A DNA stretch of 26,122 nucleotides from Marinilabiliales bacterium (GTDB lineage Bacteria; Bacteroidota; Bacteroidia; Bacteroidales; BM523): contig PKSZ01000361.1 of assembly GCA_002869425.1 (NCBI GenBank), positions 1-26,122 of the forward strand, given 5' to 3'. The notes below the pieces were generated by a model, which worked only from the letters and a program-made list of their open reading frames with translations, was not told the DNA's origin and searched no databases. Position numbers and translations under genes: made by a program. Positions 1-9,471 of this stretch are shown piece after piece. How positions within the stretch are numbered: the first letter of the stretch is position 1; each line of letters starts with the position of its first letter.

Positions 1-155
1 TAAAGAGTATAATGCCCGAAATTACCATTGTTGCCCAGACTGCTCATGCTATGGCAGACGATAGAAAACGGAGTCTTGATATGGGGTGCGACGATTATAT
101 TTCCAAACCAATTTTACAAGAAGAATTACATCGCTTACTAAATAAATACTTATAG
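1..155 (+). CDS. C-terminal end of a receiver domain, probably of a hybrid sensor histidine kinase (5' partial)
   Basis: Reading from base 3 gives about 50 residues ending in a TAG at 153-155. The segment contains TIVAQTAHAMADDRKRSL and MGCDDYISKPI, which match beta4-alpha4-beta5 of a receiver domain, including the conserved Lys-Pro pair near the end. This AQTAHAM...GCDDYISKP wording is typical of receivers at the C-terminus of Bacteroidota hybrid histidine kinases, which relay phosphate from an upstream kinase core. The phospho-acceptor Asp and everything before it lie outside the window, so a stand-alone response regulator cannot be excluded. polA starts 6 bases after the stop, suggesting read-through transcription. 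Confidence 0.8.
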   Translation, partial: KSIMPEITIVAQTAHAMADDRKRSLDMGCDDYISKPILQEELHRLLNKYL

Positions 156-161
156 AATTAC

Positions 162-2945
162 ATGTCACAAAAAAAATTGTTTCTGCTCGATGCATATGCT
201 CTTATTTATCGGGCATATTTTGCCTTTATCCGTAATCCAATAATTAATTCAAAAGGATTAAATACTTCCGCTGTTTTTGGATTTGTCAATACGCTTGATG
301 AAGTTCTCCGTGAATATAGCCCTAGTCATATTGCTGTTGCTTTTGATCCCCCCTCTCCAACTTTCAGGCACAAAGAGTATAAAGAGTATAAGGCCAACAG
401 GGAAGCGATGCCGGAGGATATTAAGAAATCCATTCCATATATCAAAGACATCATAAAGGCATACAACATACCCATTGTGCAAGTAGATGGTTATGAGGCG
501 GATGATGTTATTGGAACATTGGCAAAAAAAGCAGAACAAGAATATTTTGAGGTTGTGATGATGACACCTGATAAGGACTATTGTCAACTAGTTTCTGAAA
601 ATATTAAACTATTAAAACCTCGCAGATCAGGTAAAGATGCAGAATTATGGGGTATCAAAGAAGTTCAGGAAAAGTTTATGGTTGATACTCCAGAACAGGT
701 AATTGATGTTTTAGGCTTAATGGGCGATAGCTCAGACAATATTCCCGGTGCTATGGGGATAGGTGAAAAAACGGCAAAGAAACTCATTTCCCAATACAAA
801 TCAATACAAAATCTTTATGAGAATCTGGATGATTTAAAAGGGAAGCAGAAAGAGAAAATAGAAACTCAAAAAGAGCAGGTTGAGCTTTCAAGGTATCTTG
901 TAACCATTGCCCTGGATGTTCCGGTTGAGTTAAATGAAAAAGAGTTGGTAATTCGGCAGCCTGATTTAGATGCCTTGAAATCCATTTTTTCGGAGCTTGA
1001 ATTCAATACCATGTTGCAGAAACTGTCTGTATATGAGAAGGTAACGCAAACAAGGCCTTCTAATGTGGATGTAACGCAGGGTTCCTTATTTGATTTTGGA
1101 GGTGAAGGGGAACTGGTTCCAACGCAGTCTTACCTGCAGTCAATAGATGATGTGGAGCATAACTACCAGCTGGTTGATGATGCGGAAAAGAGAGCTTCTT
1201 TATTGGCCAGACTTCAAGAAAAAAAAGAGTTTTGTTTTGACACAGAAACAACATCAATCAATGCGCATAATGCAGAATTGGTTGGAATATCATTTTCTGT
1301 TAAAAAGGGGGAGGCTTTTTACATTCCATTTACTGAAAACAAGGATAGTGTTGTTGATATTTTAAAAGAGCTGGAGCCTGTTTTTGTTGGAAAGGCTGTA
1401 AAAATAGGTCAGAATTTAAAGTATGACATTACAGTATTGAATAATTATGGAATCGAGGTTCATCCACCATATTTTGATACCATGATTGCTCATTATCTTG
1501 TTGAGCCTGAACAACGTCACAATATGGATGCTTTGGCCGAAAAATATTTACAATACAAACCGGTATCTATTGAAACGTTAATTGGTAAAAAGGGAAAAAA
1601 CCAACTTAGCATGCGAACAGTTGATCAGGAAAAGATTTGTGCCTATGCCTGTGAGGATGCAGATGTAACTTTTCAATTGAAATATATATTGGATAAGGAA
1701 CTGGATAAAGAAAAGCTGAAAGATTTATTTCACTCTGTTGAAATGCCGCTATTGAGAGTACTAACAGATATGGAAATTGCAGGTGTTAATCTTGACTCTG
1801 ATTTTTTAATTGAATACGGAACTGTTTTACGGGAAGAGCTGATTAGCATTGAAAAAAATATTTTTCATCATGCCGGCATTGAATTTAATATTGCCAGTCC
1901 AAAACAATTGGGTGAAGTGCTTTTTGATCGCCTGAAGATTGATCCCAAGGCAAAGAAGACCAAAACCAAACAATATTCAACTAATGAAGAGGTTCTTCAA
2001 AGGTTGGCAGGTAAGCATCCTGTAATCAATGACATACTTGATTTCAGATCGTTGAAGAAGTTGTTATCTACATATGTGGAAGCATTACCCAAACTGGTAA
2101 ATGAGAAAACAAACCGGATTCATACATCTTTTAACCAGGCAAGGGTAGCAACTGGTCGGCTGAGTTCAGATAATCCAAATCTTCAGAATATTCCAATTCG
2201 TGAAGAAAGAGGGCGTGAAATAAGAAAAGCATTTATCCCTTATAGTGAAGAATATGTCTTTTTCTCTGCGGATTATTCGCAGGTTGAATTGCGACTCATG
2301 GCTCATATGAGCAAAGATGAGAATATGATAAAAGCATTTAGTAATAATGAAGATATCCATGCCGCAACAGCATCAAAAATCTATAATGTTCCCCTGGAGC
2401 AGGTTACGCGAGAAATGAGGAGCGCAGCAAAGACGGCAAATTTTGGTATTATTTATGGAATAAGTGCATTTGGATTATCTCAAAGATTAAATATAAAAAG
2501 AACTGATGCAAAAGATTTAATAGATAGCTATTTTAACTCATACTTCAATGTGAAGGAGTATATGGACGAGTGCATACGAAAAGCTAGAGATCGGGGATAT
2601 GTGGAAACACTATTTGGTAGAAAAAGATGGTTGAAAGATATTAATTCAAGGAACGCTACAGTACGCGGATTGGCTGAAAGAAATGCTATCAATGCTCCGA
2701 TTCAGGGTTCTGCGGCGGATATTATTAAGATGGCCATGATTAAAATTCACCAAAAACTGGAAAAAGAGAATTTGAAGTCTGTTATGGTAATGCAAGTTCA
2801 TGATGAATTGAACTTTAATGCACTAAAGAGTGAACTGGAAATTGTTTCCGATATTGTAAAGTCGGAAATGGAAAATGCTGTAGAAATTTCTGTTCCTTTA
2901 TTAGTCGAAATGGGGTATGGAAAAAATTGGCTTGAAGCGCATTAA
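162..2945 (+). CDS. polA: DNA polymerase I
   Basis: A full-length family A DNA polymerase of 927 residues, almost the same length as the E. coli enzyme. It would fill gaps during Okazaki-fragment processing and excision repair in the cytoplasm. Three domains are visible. The 5'-3' exonuclease (about 1-290) begins with FLLDAYALIYRAYF, with the metal Asp at D10. A 3'-5' exonuclease domain (about 330-515) has an intact DEDD set starting at FDTETT (D360, E362), followed by QNLKYD and CEDADVTF, so proofreading is probably active. The polymerase domain (about 550-927) has motif A DYSQVELR (D704), motif B RSAAKTANFGIIYG (K757) and motif C VHDE (H880-E882). The ATG is the first codon of the exonuclease domain. 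The gene is packed between a sensor kinase and two glycosidases, an unusual setting for a housekeeping polymerase. Confidence 0.98.
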   Translation: MSQKKLFLLDAYALIYRAYFAFIRNPIINSKGLNTSAVFGFVNTLDEVLREYSPSHIAVAFDPPSPTFRHKEYKEYKANREAMPEDIKKSIPYIKDIIKAYNIPIVQVDGYEADDVIGTLAKKAEQEYFEVVMMTPDKDYCQLVSENIKLLKPRRSGKDAELWGIKEVQEKFMVDTPEQVIDVLGLMGDSSDNIPGAMGIGEKTAKKLISQYKSIQNLYENLDDLKGKQKEKIETQKEQVELSRYLVTIALDVPVELNEKELVIRQPDLDALKSIFSELEFNTMLQKLSVYEKVTQTRPSNVDVTQGSLFDFGGEGELVPTQSYLQSIDDVEHNYQLVDDAEKRASLLARLQEKKEFCFDTETTSINAHNAELVGISFSVKKGEAFYIPFTENKDSVVDILKELEPVFVGKAVKIGQNLKYDITVLNNYGIEVHPPYFDTMIAHYLVEPEQRHNMDALAEKYLQYKPVSIETLIGKKGKNQLSMRTVDQEKICAYACEDADVTFQLKYILDKELDKEKLKDLFHSVEMPLLRVLTDMEIAGVNLDSDFLIEYGTVLREELISIEKNIFHHAGIEFNIASPKQLGEVLFDRLKIDPKAKKTKTKQYSTNEEVLQRLAGKHPVINDILDFRSLKKLLSTYVEALPKLVNEKTNRIHTSFNQARVATGRLSSDNPNLQNIPIREERGREIRKAFIPYSEEYVFFSADYSQVELRLMAHMSKDENMIKAFSNNEDIHAATASKIYNVPLEQVTREMRSAAKTANFGIIYGISAFGLSQRLNIKRTDAKDLIDSYFNSYFNVKEYMDECIRKARDRGYVETLFGRKRWLKDINSRNATVRGLAERNAINAPIQGSAADIIKMAMIKIHQKLEKENLKSVMVMQVHDELNFNALKSELEIVSDIVKSEMENAVEISVPLLVEMGYGKNWLEAH

Positions 2946-2949
2946 TACT

Positions 2950-5466
2950 ATGAGAGTATTGTGTTTTTTGATCTCCCTGGCTTTGTTTTGTTCTTGTGAA
3001 AGGAACAAAAGGCCAAATTTCAAACAGGAGATTACTTTGAATGGAGAATGGAGAGTGTCATCGCCAGATACTTCTATTGAGATAATGGGCAGGGTACCCG
3101 GTACAATTCATACAGATTTATTAAACGCAGGTATAATTGATGATCCTTTTTATGGATGCAATGAAGATAGTCTTGCATGGATTGACCATATGCAATGGGT
3201 ATATGAAAAGGAAATCTTTCTAGAAAAAGACTTCCTTATGCTGGATAGCGTTTATATGTTATTTAATGGATTGGATACAAGGGCTAAGGTTTTGGTAAAT
3301 GATGAAGAGGTACTGTTTGCCGATAATATGTTTCGAACCTGGGAGGTTGATGTTCGGGATTACCTGAAAGCAGGCGGAAACAAAATTAGAATTATTTTTT
3401 TCCCGGTTGAGGCGTATAACCAACAAATGGCAGATACTTTAGGTTATGTATTGCCCGATAATCGGGTTTTTACAAGGAAGGCAGCGTATCACTCTGGCTG
3501 GGATTGGGGACCAAAATTTGAAACGTGTGGAATATGGCGGGATGCTATGTTGTTGGGGTATTCAGGTGTACATATAAAGTCTGCAAACATTGTTACAAAA
3601 CGGATTGAAGATAATTTGGCTCAAATGCAACTCTGTTTAAATCTCAAATCTAGTTTTAGAAATATCACAGAATTAACTATCATACAAACAGTAGATAAGG
3701 ACACATTATTTGTACATAATATTGAAGTACAGGAAGGAGAAAATAGAAATGTAGTAGATTTTTCCATTACAAATCCTGAATTGTGGTGGTGTAATGGACT
3801 TGGAAAGCCCAATTTATACCATACTATGTTGAGGATTTATGCGGGAGGAAATACTATCGATTCAATACCGATAAGCTTTGGTGTACGACAAGTAAAATTA
3901 GTGAATAAGCCTGATAGTATAGGTGAATCATTTTATTTTGAATTGAACGGGAAGCCGGTTTTTGTAAAAGGTGCTAATTATATCCCAATGGACAACTTTA
4001 TACCCCGTATTAATGAAAAAAAGGTTGATAATTTGCTAAGCATGGCTTGTGATGCGAATATGAATATGATAAGAGTTTGGGGTGGTGGAGTTTATGAATC
4101 CAATGCGTTTTATAATTTATGCGACGAGAAAGGCTTAATGGTTTGGCAGGACTTTATGTTTGCCTGTGCTTTGTACCCTGTAAATGATGGGTTTTTAAGA
4201 AATATCAACAAAGAGCTGAATGACAATATATCACGAATAGGTTGGCATCCATGTATAGCACTATGGTGTGGCAATAATGAAGTTTGGAATGGTTGGGAAG
4301 ACTGGGGGTGGCAAAAGGCATTTGGGTATTCAGAAAACGATTCAATAAATGTCCAAAACGATTATAAAAAGTTGTTCAAAAGCAAGATACCTGAAGTTAT
4401 AGATAGTTATGATTTAGGTATAGATTATTGGCCAAGTTCACCGGAATACGGTTGGGGGCATAAGGAAAGCTTTACGCATGGAGACTCACACTACTGGGGA
4501 GTGTGGTGGGGAGAAGAGCCTTTTTCTGTTTGGAAGGAGAAAACAGGACGTTTTATGTCAGAGTATGGCTTTCAGGCATTTCCGGATAAAAACACATTAA
4601 ATAAAGTGGGGGTTGATAATAACGGAGAACCGTTATCAATTCTTGAAAGTCATCAGAAGCACCCCCGGGGATTTACGCTAATTGAAAAATATATGCGACA
4701 AGAGTACCCCGTTCCGCAAAAGTTTATGGACTATATATATATGAGTCAGCTGGTACAGGCAGAAGGTATCTCAAAGGCAATATTGGCACATAGATCTAGT
4801 GCCAAATGTATGGGCTCGTTGTATTGGCAGCTGAATGACTGCTGGCCTGTTGTGTCATGGTCATCAATAGATTATAATAACACACCTAAAGCATTACATT
4901 ATTATGTAAAACAAGCCTTTAGCTCTGTGATATTTGCGCTGTCAGATACCGGAAATGGTCTTGTTGGGCATCTGATTTCTGATCACTTAAAAACCCATGA
5001 TTTCGAAATATCTGTCGATTTAAAATCAATGAAAGGAGATTTGCTGGCCAGTGAAAGGATACAGAAAAAGATGGAGTATCGTACATCTGTAGAATTGAAG
5101 TTGAAAAAGATTAATCAGGCGCTAAAACAATTTGAAAGAAGGGATTGTTATGTTCAATACAAAATAACAAATGAAGGTGAACAGAGTGAAGGATCATATT
5201 TACTGGAAATTCCAAAGAGATGTAATTTACTGCAGCCTAAAATAGACATCGATTGCCAGCAAGAATCAGATGATGTGATCGTTAGGCTTCGCTCAGATTG
5301 TTATGTAAAATCTGTTTATCTTTATGATAAAGAGAAAGATTTGAATATGTCAGATAATTATTTCAATATTTTCCCCGGACAGACAAAATCCATAGTTATA
5401 AAGAATGTTGAAAAAGAAAATTTGAAATTACAGTATATCCATTTAAATCAGTTTTGTAATGAATAA
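2950..5466 (+). CDS. Beta-mannosidase, glycoside hydrolase family 2, lipoprotein
   Basis: An 838-residue GH2 enzyme of the beta-mannosidase subgroup, expected to remove beta-linked mannose from the non-reducing end of glycans. The start at 2950 is chosen because MRVLCFLISLALFCSC is a lipoprotein signal peptide ending at the acylated Cys. The longer in-frame start at 2917 would lie inside polA and spoil the signal. The layout is an N-terminal GH2 sugar-binding sandwich (about 30-190, with HSGWDWGPKFETCGIW), an Ig-like domain, then a TIM barrel. The acid/base Glu sits in GNNEVWNGWEDW (E444) and the nucleophile in SEYGFQ (E538). The later GSLYWQLNDCWPVVSWSSIDY block is typical of animal and bacterial beta-mannosidases. 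It begins 4 bases after polA and overlaps the next gene by 8 bases. The enzyme is probably anchored in the periplasm or at the outer membrane. The subfamily call is firm; the natural substrate is inferred. Confidence 0.93.
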   Translation: MRVLCFLISLALFCSCERNKRPNFKQEITLNGEWRVSSPDTSIEIMGRVPGTIHTDLLNAGIIDDPFYGCNEDSLAWIDHMQWVYEKEIFLEKDFLMLDSVYMLFNGLDTRAKVLVNDEEVLFADNMFRTWEVDVRDYLKAGGNKIRIIFFPVEAYNQQMADTLGYVLPDNRVFTRKAAYHSGWDWGPKFETCGIWRDAMLLGYSGVHIKSANIVTKRIEDNLAQMQLCLNLKSSFRNITELTIIQTVDKDTLFVHNIEVQEGENRNVVDFSITNPELWWCNGLGKPNLYHTMLRIYAGGNTIDSIPISFGVRQVKLVNKPDSIGESFYFELNGKPVFVKGANYIPMDNFIPRINEKKVDNLLSMACDANMNMIRVWGGGVYESNAFYNLCDEKGLMVWQDFMFACALYPVNDGFLRNINKELNDNISRIGWHPCIALWCGNNEVWNGWEDWGWQKAFGYSENDSINVQNDYKKLFKSKIPEVIDSYDLGIDYWPSSPEYGWGHKESFTHGDSHYWGVWWGEEPFSVWKEKTGRFMSEYGFQAFPDKNTLNKVGVDNNGEPLSILESHQKHPRGFTLIEKYMRQEYPVPQKFMDYIYMSQLVQAEGISKAILAHRSSAKCMGSLYWQLNDCWPVVSWSSIDYNNTPKALHYYVKQAFSSVIFALSDTGNGLVGHLISDHLKTHDFEISVDLKSMKGDLLASERIQKKMEYRTSVELKLKKINQALKQFERRDCYVQYKITNEGEQSEGSYLLEIPKRCNLLQPKIDIDCQQESDDVIVRLRSDCYVKSVYLYDKEKDLNMSDNYFNIFPGQTKSIVIKNVEKENLKLQYIHLNQFCNE

Positions 5467-7057
5467 ATTATTTGCTTTTGTAGTTCTTACACTACTTTTC
5501 ATTTCATGTGACAGCATTAAAGAAAAAGTGCATAATCCAGTGGGAAACATAAATGAATTAGGCCTTCTTCCTATGCCTGATTCCATTGTTTTATCGGATT
5601 GTGCTTTCATTATCAAAGAAAAATTGAATGTTAATAACAAAGGATTATCTTCAATCGTTCAACAAGGTTTGAAAAATTTTGCCGAGAGCAATGGAGTTGA
5701 AATCATTAAAGAGGAAGAATTTAAAAAAGAACACTGTATCCAATTCAAAAAAAATCCTAGTCTTAAAGATGAAGAATACATTCTTGTTGTTGATGCGGAA
5801 AATATTACTGTAGAAGCTTCTTCAGATGCTGGTTTCTTTTATGCTATTCAAACATTGGCTCAGTTGGTAGTGACACAAAACAGCAACATTATAATACCGG
5901 GTTGTACAATAATTGATAAACCCAAATTTTCCTACAGAGGTATGCATTTGGATGTATGCAGGCACTTTTTTGATGTCGATTTCATTAAAAAATATATTGA
6001 TTTACTTGCCATACATAAGATGAATCGTTTTCATTGGCATCTAACAGAAGACCAAGGATGGCGGATTGAAATCAAAGCATTTCCTAAATTAACCAGTATC
6101 GGGTCAAAACGATCTGAAACCATTGTTGAGAAGAATTTTGATCCATATGTTGGCGATAGTATACCTTATGGAGGCTTTTACACACAGGATGAGATAAGGG
6201 AAGTCGTTAAATATGCATCCATGAGGAATGTTACCATTATTCCCGAAATAGAAATGCCTGGTCATGCCTTGGCGGCTTTGTCTGCATATCCGGAATTATC
6301 ATGTACAGGAGGCCCTTTTGAGGTTGGAACAAAATGGGGTGTTTATGAAGATGTATATTGTGCTGGAAATGATTCTGTATTTGCTTTTTTGGATAAAGTA
6401 CTGGATGAGGTATGTGAATTGTTTCCCGGAGAGTTTATTCATATTGGTGGTGATGAATGTCCTAAAACCAGATGGAAGGAATGTGAAAAGTGTCAAAATA
6501 GGATTAAAACAGAGGGATTGAAAGACGAACATGAATTACAAAGTTATTTTATCAAAAGAATAGAAAAATATTTAGAATCAAAGGGTAAACATATTATTGG
6601 TTGGGATGAAATACTGGAGGGCGGATTGGCTCCAAAAGCAACGGTTATGTCCTGGCGTGGAGAAAGTGGCGGAATTGAGGCAGCCATGCAAAAACATCAG
6701 GTTATTATGACACCGAATGATATTTGTTATTTTGATCATTATCAAAGAGAGCCTGTTGAAAAAGAACCTCTTGCCATTTGTTGCATGACAACTTTGGAAG
6801 ATGTATACAATTACAATCCTGTTCCTGATACTTTGAACAAAGAACAGGCTATGTATATCATTGGAGCACAAGGTAATGTCTGGACCGAGTATATGAAAAC
6901 AGGCGATCAGGTAGAGTATATGGTTTTGCCAAGAATGTGTGCTTTGTCAGAAGTATTATGGGGAAAGAATTCTAGTAGTGGATTTGAGAACTTTACCCGG
7001 AGACTGGATGTGCATAAGAACAGGTTGAAATCTAAGGGATATAATTGTTGTGAATAG
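5459..7057 (+). CDS. Beta-N-acetylhexosaminidase, glycoside hydrolase family 20, lipoprotein
   Basis: A 532-residue GH20 enzyme that would release terminal beta-linked GlcNAc or GalNAc by substrate-assisted catalysis. It starts with a lipoprotein signal (MNKLFAFVVLTLLFISC). A GH20b-type alpha/beta domain follows (about 35-155), then the catalytic barrel starting at YRGMHLDVCRHFF. Active-site markers are NRFHWHLTEDQGWRIEIK, EIEMPGHALAAL and HIGGDECPKTRW with the catalytic pair D332-E333. The barrel ends with GAQGNVWTEYM and LPRMCALSEVLWG. The ATG overlaps the end of the beta-mannosidase gene by 8 bases (ATGAATAA), so the two are almost certainly translated from one message. Together they suit stepwise removal of GlcNAc and the beta-mannose core of N-glycans, or of other mixed Man/GlcNAc glycans. 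No SusC/SusD pair is nearby. Confidence 0.95.
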   Translation: MNKLFAFVVLTLLFISCDSIKEKVHNPVGNINELGLLPMPDSIVLSDCAFIIKEKLNVNNKGLSSIVQQGLKNFAESNGVEIIKEEEFKKEHCIQFKKNPSLKDEEYILVVDAENITVEASSDAGFFYAIQTLAQLVVTQNSNIIIPGCTIIDKPKFSYRGMHLDVCRHFFDVDFIKKYIDLLAIHKMNRFHWHLTEDQGWRIEIKAFPKLTSIGSKRSETIVEKNFDPYVGDSIPYGGFYTQDEIREVVKYASMRNVTIIPEIEMPGHALAALSAYPELSCTGGPFEVGTKWGVYEDVYCAGNDSVFAFLDKVLDEVCELFPGEFIHIGGDECPKTRWKECEKCQNRIKTEGLKDEHELQSYFIKRIEKYLESKGKHIIGWDEILEGGLAPKATVMSWRGESGGIEAAMQKHQVIMTPNDICYFDHYQREPVEKEPLAICCMTTLEDVYNYNPVPDTLNKEQAMYIIGAQGNVWTEYMKTGDQVEYMVLPRMCALSEVLWGKNSSSGFENFTRRLDVHKNRLKSKGYNCCE

Positions 7058-7074
7058 CAAGCTATGAAATACTT

Positions 7075-7095
7075 CAGTTTTTCAACCTGAAACTG
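7075..7095. terminator. Weak inverted repeat between convergent genes
   Basis: CAGTTT and AAACTG form a 6 bp stem that can be extended by CA/TG with a two-T bulge. It lies in the 87-base gap between the GH20 stop and the DUF58 stop. It could end transcription from either side, but neither strand shows a good T-tract right after the stem, so this is tentative. Confidence 0.3.
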
Positions 7096-7144
7096 CCATA
7101 TTTGTTTAGTGAGATCGTTTCGTGCAAATGTAAAGCTTGGGTTT

Positions 7145-8479
7145 TTAAATTCTTCCCTGTCCTTTAATTTCCAGGTATTTATTAATGGTATTGATATTCA
7201 GCATTTCGCTGTCGGTTAGAACAGAAAATATCCCATATTTGTCAAGCTCCCTGCTAATAAGGCGTTTTTCATAAAGATACTTTTCTGCAATGGCAGTTGT
7301 GTAAATATCTTCAATACTTTCTGATTTATTCTGGCTTATGTTCCTAATTTCAGGGTTATCAAAAAATACTACAACCAGCCTGTGATGGTTTGCAATTTTT
7401 CTGAAATAGGGCAATTGCCGTTTCAACGAAACAAAACCTTCAAAATTGGTATACAAAAACAGTAGTGATCGCTGCTTAATATTTCTTCTGATTTCAGCGT
7501 ACAAACGCTCATAATCTGATTCTCTAAAAGTTGTACTAAGATTGTACAGTGCTTCCATAATTAATTGTAAACCGGTTTTTTTCTTTTGAGCAGGAAGATG
7601 AACATCAATTTTTTGAGAGAAACAGATTAAACCAGCTTTGTCATCTTTGATCAGGGAGATATTGGCTAATATTAATGATGCGTTGATAGAATAATCCAAA
7701 AGGGTCATTCCATTGAATGGGCTTTTCATGGTTCTTCCCATATCAATAATGGAATAAATATTTTGCGATTTTTCATCCTGATACTCGTTTACCATCAACT
7801 CTGTTTTTCGTGCTGAGGCTTTCCAGTTTATGGTTCTGTAATCGTCGCCTTTTATGTATTCACGTATTTGTTCAAACTCCTTGAGATGTCCGCGTCTTCG
7901 TATTCTTTTCACCCCAATTTCACTAAGCCTATGGCTGTGTGCCATTATTTCATAATGTTTCATTTGAATAAAAGAAGGGTATGTGGGGACCATTATTTTG
8001 CAATCTTCTTTTATTCTTCTTGAAATGAATCCAATTTTACATTTAACATAAATATTTATGAACCCAAAATGGTATTCTCCTCTTTTAACAGGTCTTAAGT
8101 TGTATGAAAAGTTTTTGATTTCAGATGACTGGATTTTTGTTTTAATGGAGAAATTTCTTTCCTGAAACTGATCGGGTAGTTCATCGATTATATTCAACAG
8201 AAAACTACGGGGCATAGTGTTCTGAATTTCCAGAATAATCTTGTTTTCATCTCCGTTGGAAAATCTTTTGGGTGTATGTCGTCTGGCTGAAATTTTAAGA
8301 TTGAGTGGAGTATATAAGCTAATTACATCCACCAGCGTAATGAGCACAAACACTATCAGGAATAAATGTGCTGCAACAATAAAAGGTGAAACAAAATACC
8401 CTGCAATATAGGCAATGGCAATTCCTATAAGGAAGATATAGAATTTCAGATTAATATATATGGATCGGATAAACTTCAT
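7145..8479 (-). CDS. DUF58 domain membrane protein
   Basis: A 444-residue protein of the DUF58 family, usually encoded beside MoxR ATPases. Two hydrophobic helices near the N-terminus (about 12-31 and 33-55) anchor it in the inner membrane. A beta-rich region follows, then the DUF58 signature at about 200-236, with the segments EFEQIREYIKGDDYRTINWK and ASARKTELMVNEY. After it comes a vWA-like strand, IYSIIDMGRTM, with an Asp at 246 where a metal-site Asp would be expected. It is the last gene of the minus-strand operon and starts 3 bases after the MoxR stop. By analogy with MoxR/vWA pairs it may be the partner the ATPase acts on or through. The molecular function is not established. Confidence 0.9.
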   Translation of the reverse strand: MKFIRSIYINLKFYIFLIGIAIAYIAGYFVSPFIVAAHLFLIVFVLITLVDVISLYTPLNLKISARRHTPKRFSNGDENKIILEIQNTMPRSFLLNIIDELPDQFQERNFSIKTKIQSSEIKNFSYNLRPVKRGEYHFGFINIYVKCKIGFISRRIKEDCKIMVPTYPSFIQMKHYEIMAHSHRLSEIGVKRIRRRGHLKEFEQIREYIKGDDYRTINWKASARKTELMVNEYQDEKSQNIYSIIDMGRTMKSPFNGMTLLDYSINASLILANISLIKDDKAGLICFSQKIDVHLPAQKKKTGLQLIMEALYNLSTTFRESDYERLYAEIRRNIKQRSLLFLYTNFEGFVSLKRQLPYFRKIANHHRLVVVFFDNPEIRNISQNKSESIEDIYTTAIAEKYLYEKRLISRELDKYGIFSVLTDSEMLNINTINKYLEIKGQGRI

Positions 8480-8482
8480 TAT

Positions 8483-9460
8483 TTACCTTGGAATTTCAAT
8501 TCCTTCCATCATACGGTTGATTACATAATCGGTATTCTGGCCTTCCATTTCTTTTTCTGGAGTAAGAATAATCCTGTGACGCAAAACCGGTACGCAGTTG
8601 GCTTTTATGTCATCCGGAGTAACAAAATCCCTGTTGTTTAGCGCTGCAGTTGCTTTTGCAGCCATCATCAATTGAATGGATGCCCTTGGAGATGCACCAA
8701 GGTAAATGTTTTTGTTTATTCGAGTGCCTGTGATTATTTGGGCAATATATTTTCTTAGATTCTCTTCAATATGGATTTGGTGAACTTTTTCCTGAAGTGA
8801 AATGAGAATGCCGGGTTCTATAACGCTATCTATTGTTGTTTCTGGTATAGAGGAGCCAAGATTGTGCATTCTGAGCAGGATTTTTTCTTCTTCATCAATG
8901 GAAGGATATTCAAAAACAATTTTGAAAAGAAAGCGGTCTAGTTGTGCTTCAGGTAAACGATAGGTTCCTTCCTGTTCAATTGGATTTTGGGTGGCAAAAA
9001 CAAGTAAAGGTTTTTCCATATTATAGCATTTACCATCTATGCTTATCTGGCGTTCTTCCATAACTTCAAAAAGGGCAGCTTGTGTTTTTGCCGGAGCCCT
9101 GTTAATCTCATCGATTAATATAAAATTTGAAAAAATTGGACCTTTGTTGAATTCAAAATCAGATTTTCCCATATTGAATACTGAAGTGCCCAGAATATCT
9201 GATGGCATAAGATCGGGTGTGAATTGTATTCTGCTGAAATCCACGTTGAACGTTTTTGACATAAGTCTGGCCAATAGTGTTTTGGCAACACCAGGAACAC
9301 CTTCCAGCAATACATGACCATTGGCAATGATCGCTGTTAGCATTTGATCAATGACTTTTTCCTGTCCTATGATAATTTTTCCAAGTTCATATTTTATTTT
9401 TTGTACTGAATTTTGTAGCTCATTAAGGTCTACCCTGGATTCAAATTTGTTTTCTTCCAT
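8483..9460 (-). CDS. MoxR-family AAA+ ATPase
   Basis: A 325-residue AAA+ ATPase of the MoxR group, cytoplasmic ATP-driven chaperones thought to insert cofactors or activate partner protein complexes. Visible motifs are Walker A GVPGVAKT (54-61), Walker B FILIDEIN (113-120), the MoxR insert region with MEERQISIDG, the sensor 1 strand FATQNPIEQEGTYRLPEAQ with the following Leu-Asp-Arg-Phe, and the C-terminal lid with GASPRASIQLM and DFVTPDDIKA. All ATPase residues expected in an active enzyme appear present. It lies 11 bases after the DUF4350 gene and 3 bases before the DUF58 gene, in the order usual for these clusters. The family is certain; the client is unknown. Confidence 0.96.
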   Translation of the reverse strand: MEENKFESRVDLNELQNSVQKIKYELGKIIIGQEKVIDQMLTAIIANGHVLLEGVPGVAKTLLARLMSKTFNVDFSRIQFTPDLMPSDILGTSVFNMGKSDFEFNKGPIFSNFILIDEINRAPAKTQAALFEVMEERQISIDGKCYNMEKPLLVFATQNPIEQEGTYRLPEAQLDRFLFKIVFEYPSIDEEEKILLRMHNLGSSIPETTIDSVIEPGILISLQEKVHQIHIEENLRKYIAQIITGTRINKNIYLGASPRASIQLMMAAKATAALNNRDFVTPDDIKANCVPVLRHRIILTPEKEMEGQNTDYVINRMMEGIEIPR

Positions 9461-9471
9461 ATTGTTCGTGT

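Noticed and set aside
9039..9317. Plus-strand 92-codon frame opposite the MoxR gene
   Set aside because: It is the complement of a strongly conserved ATPase sequence and has no independent support.
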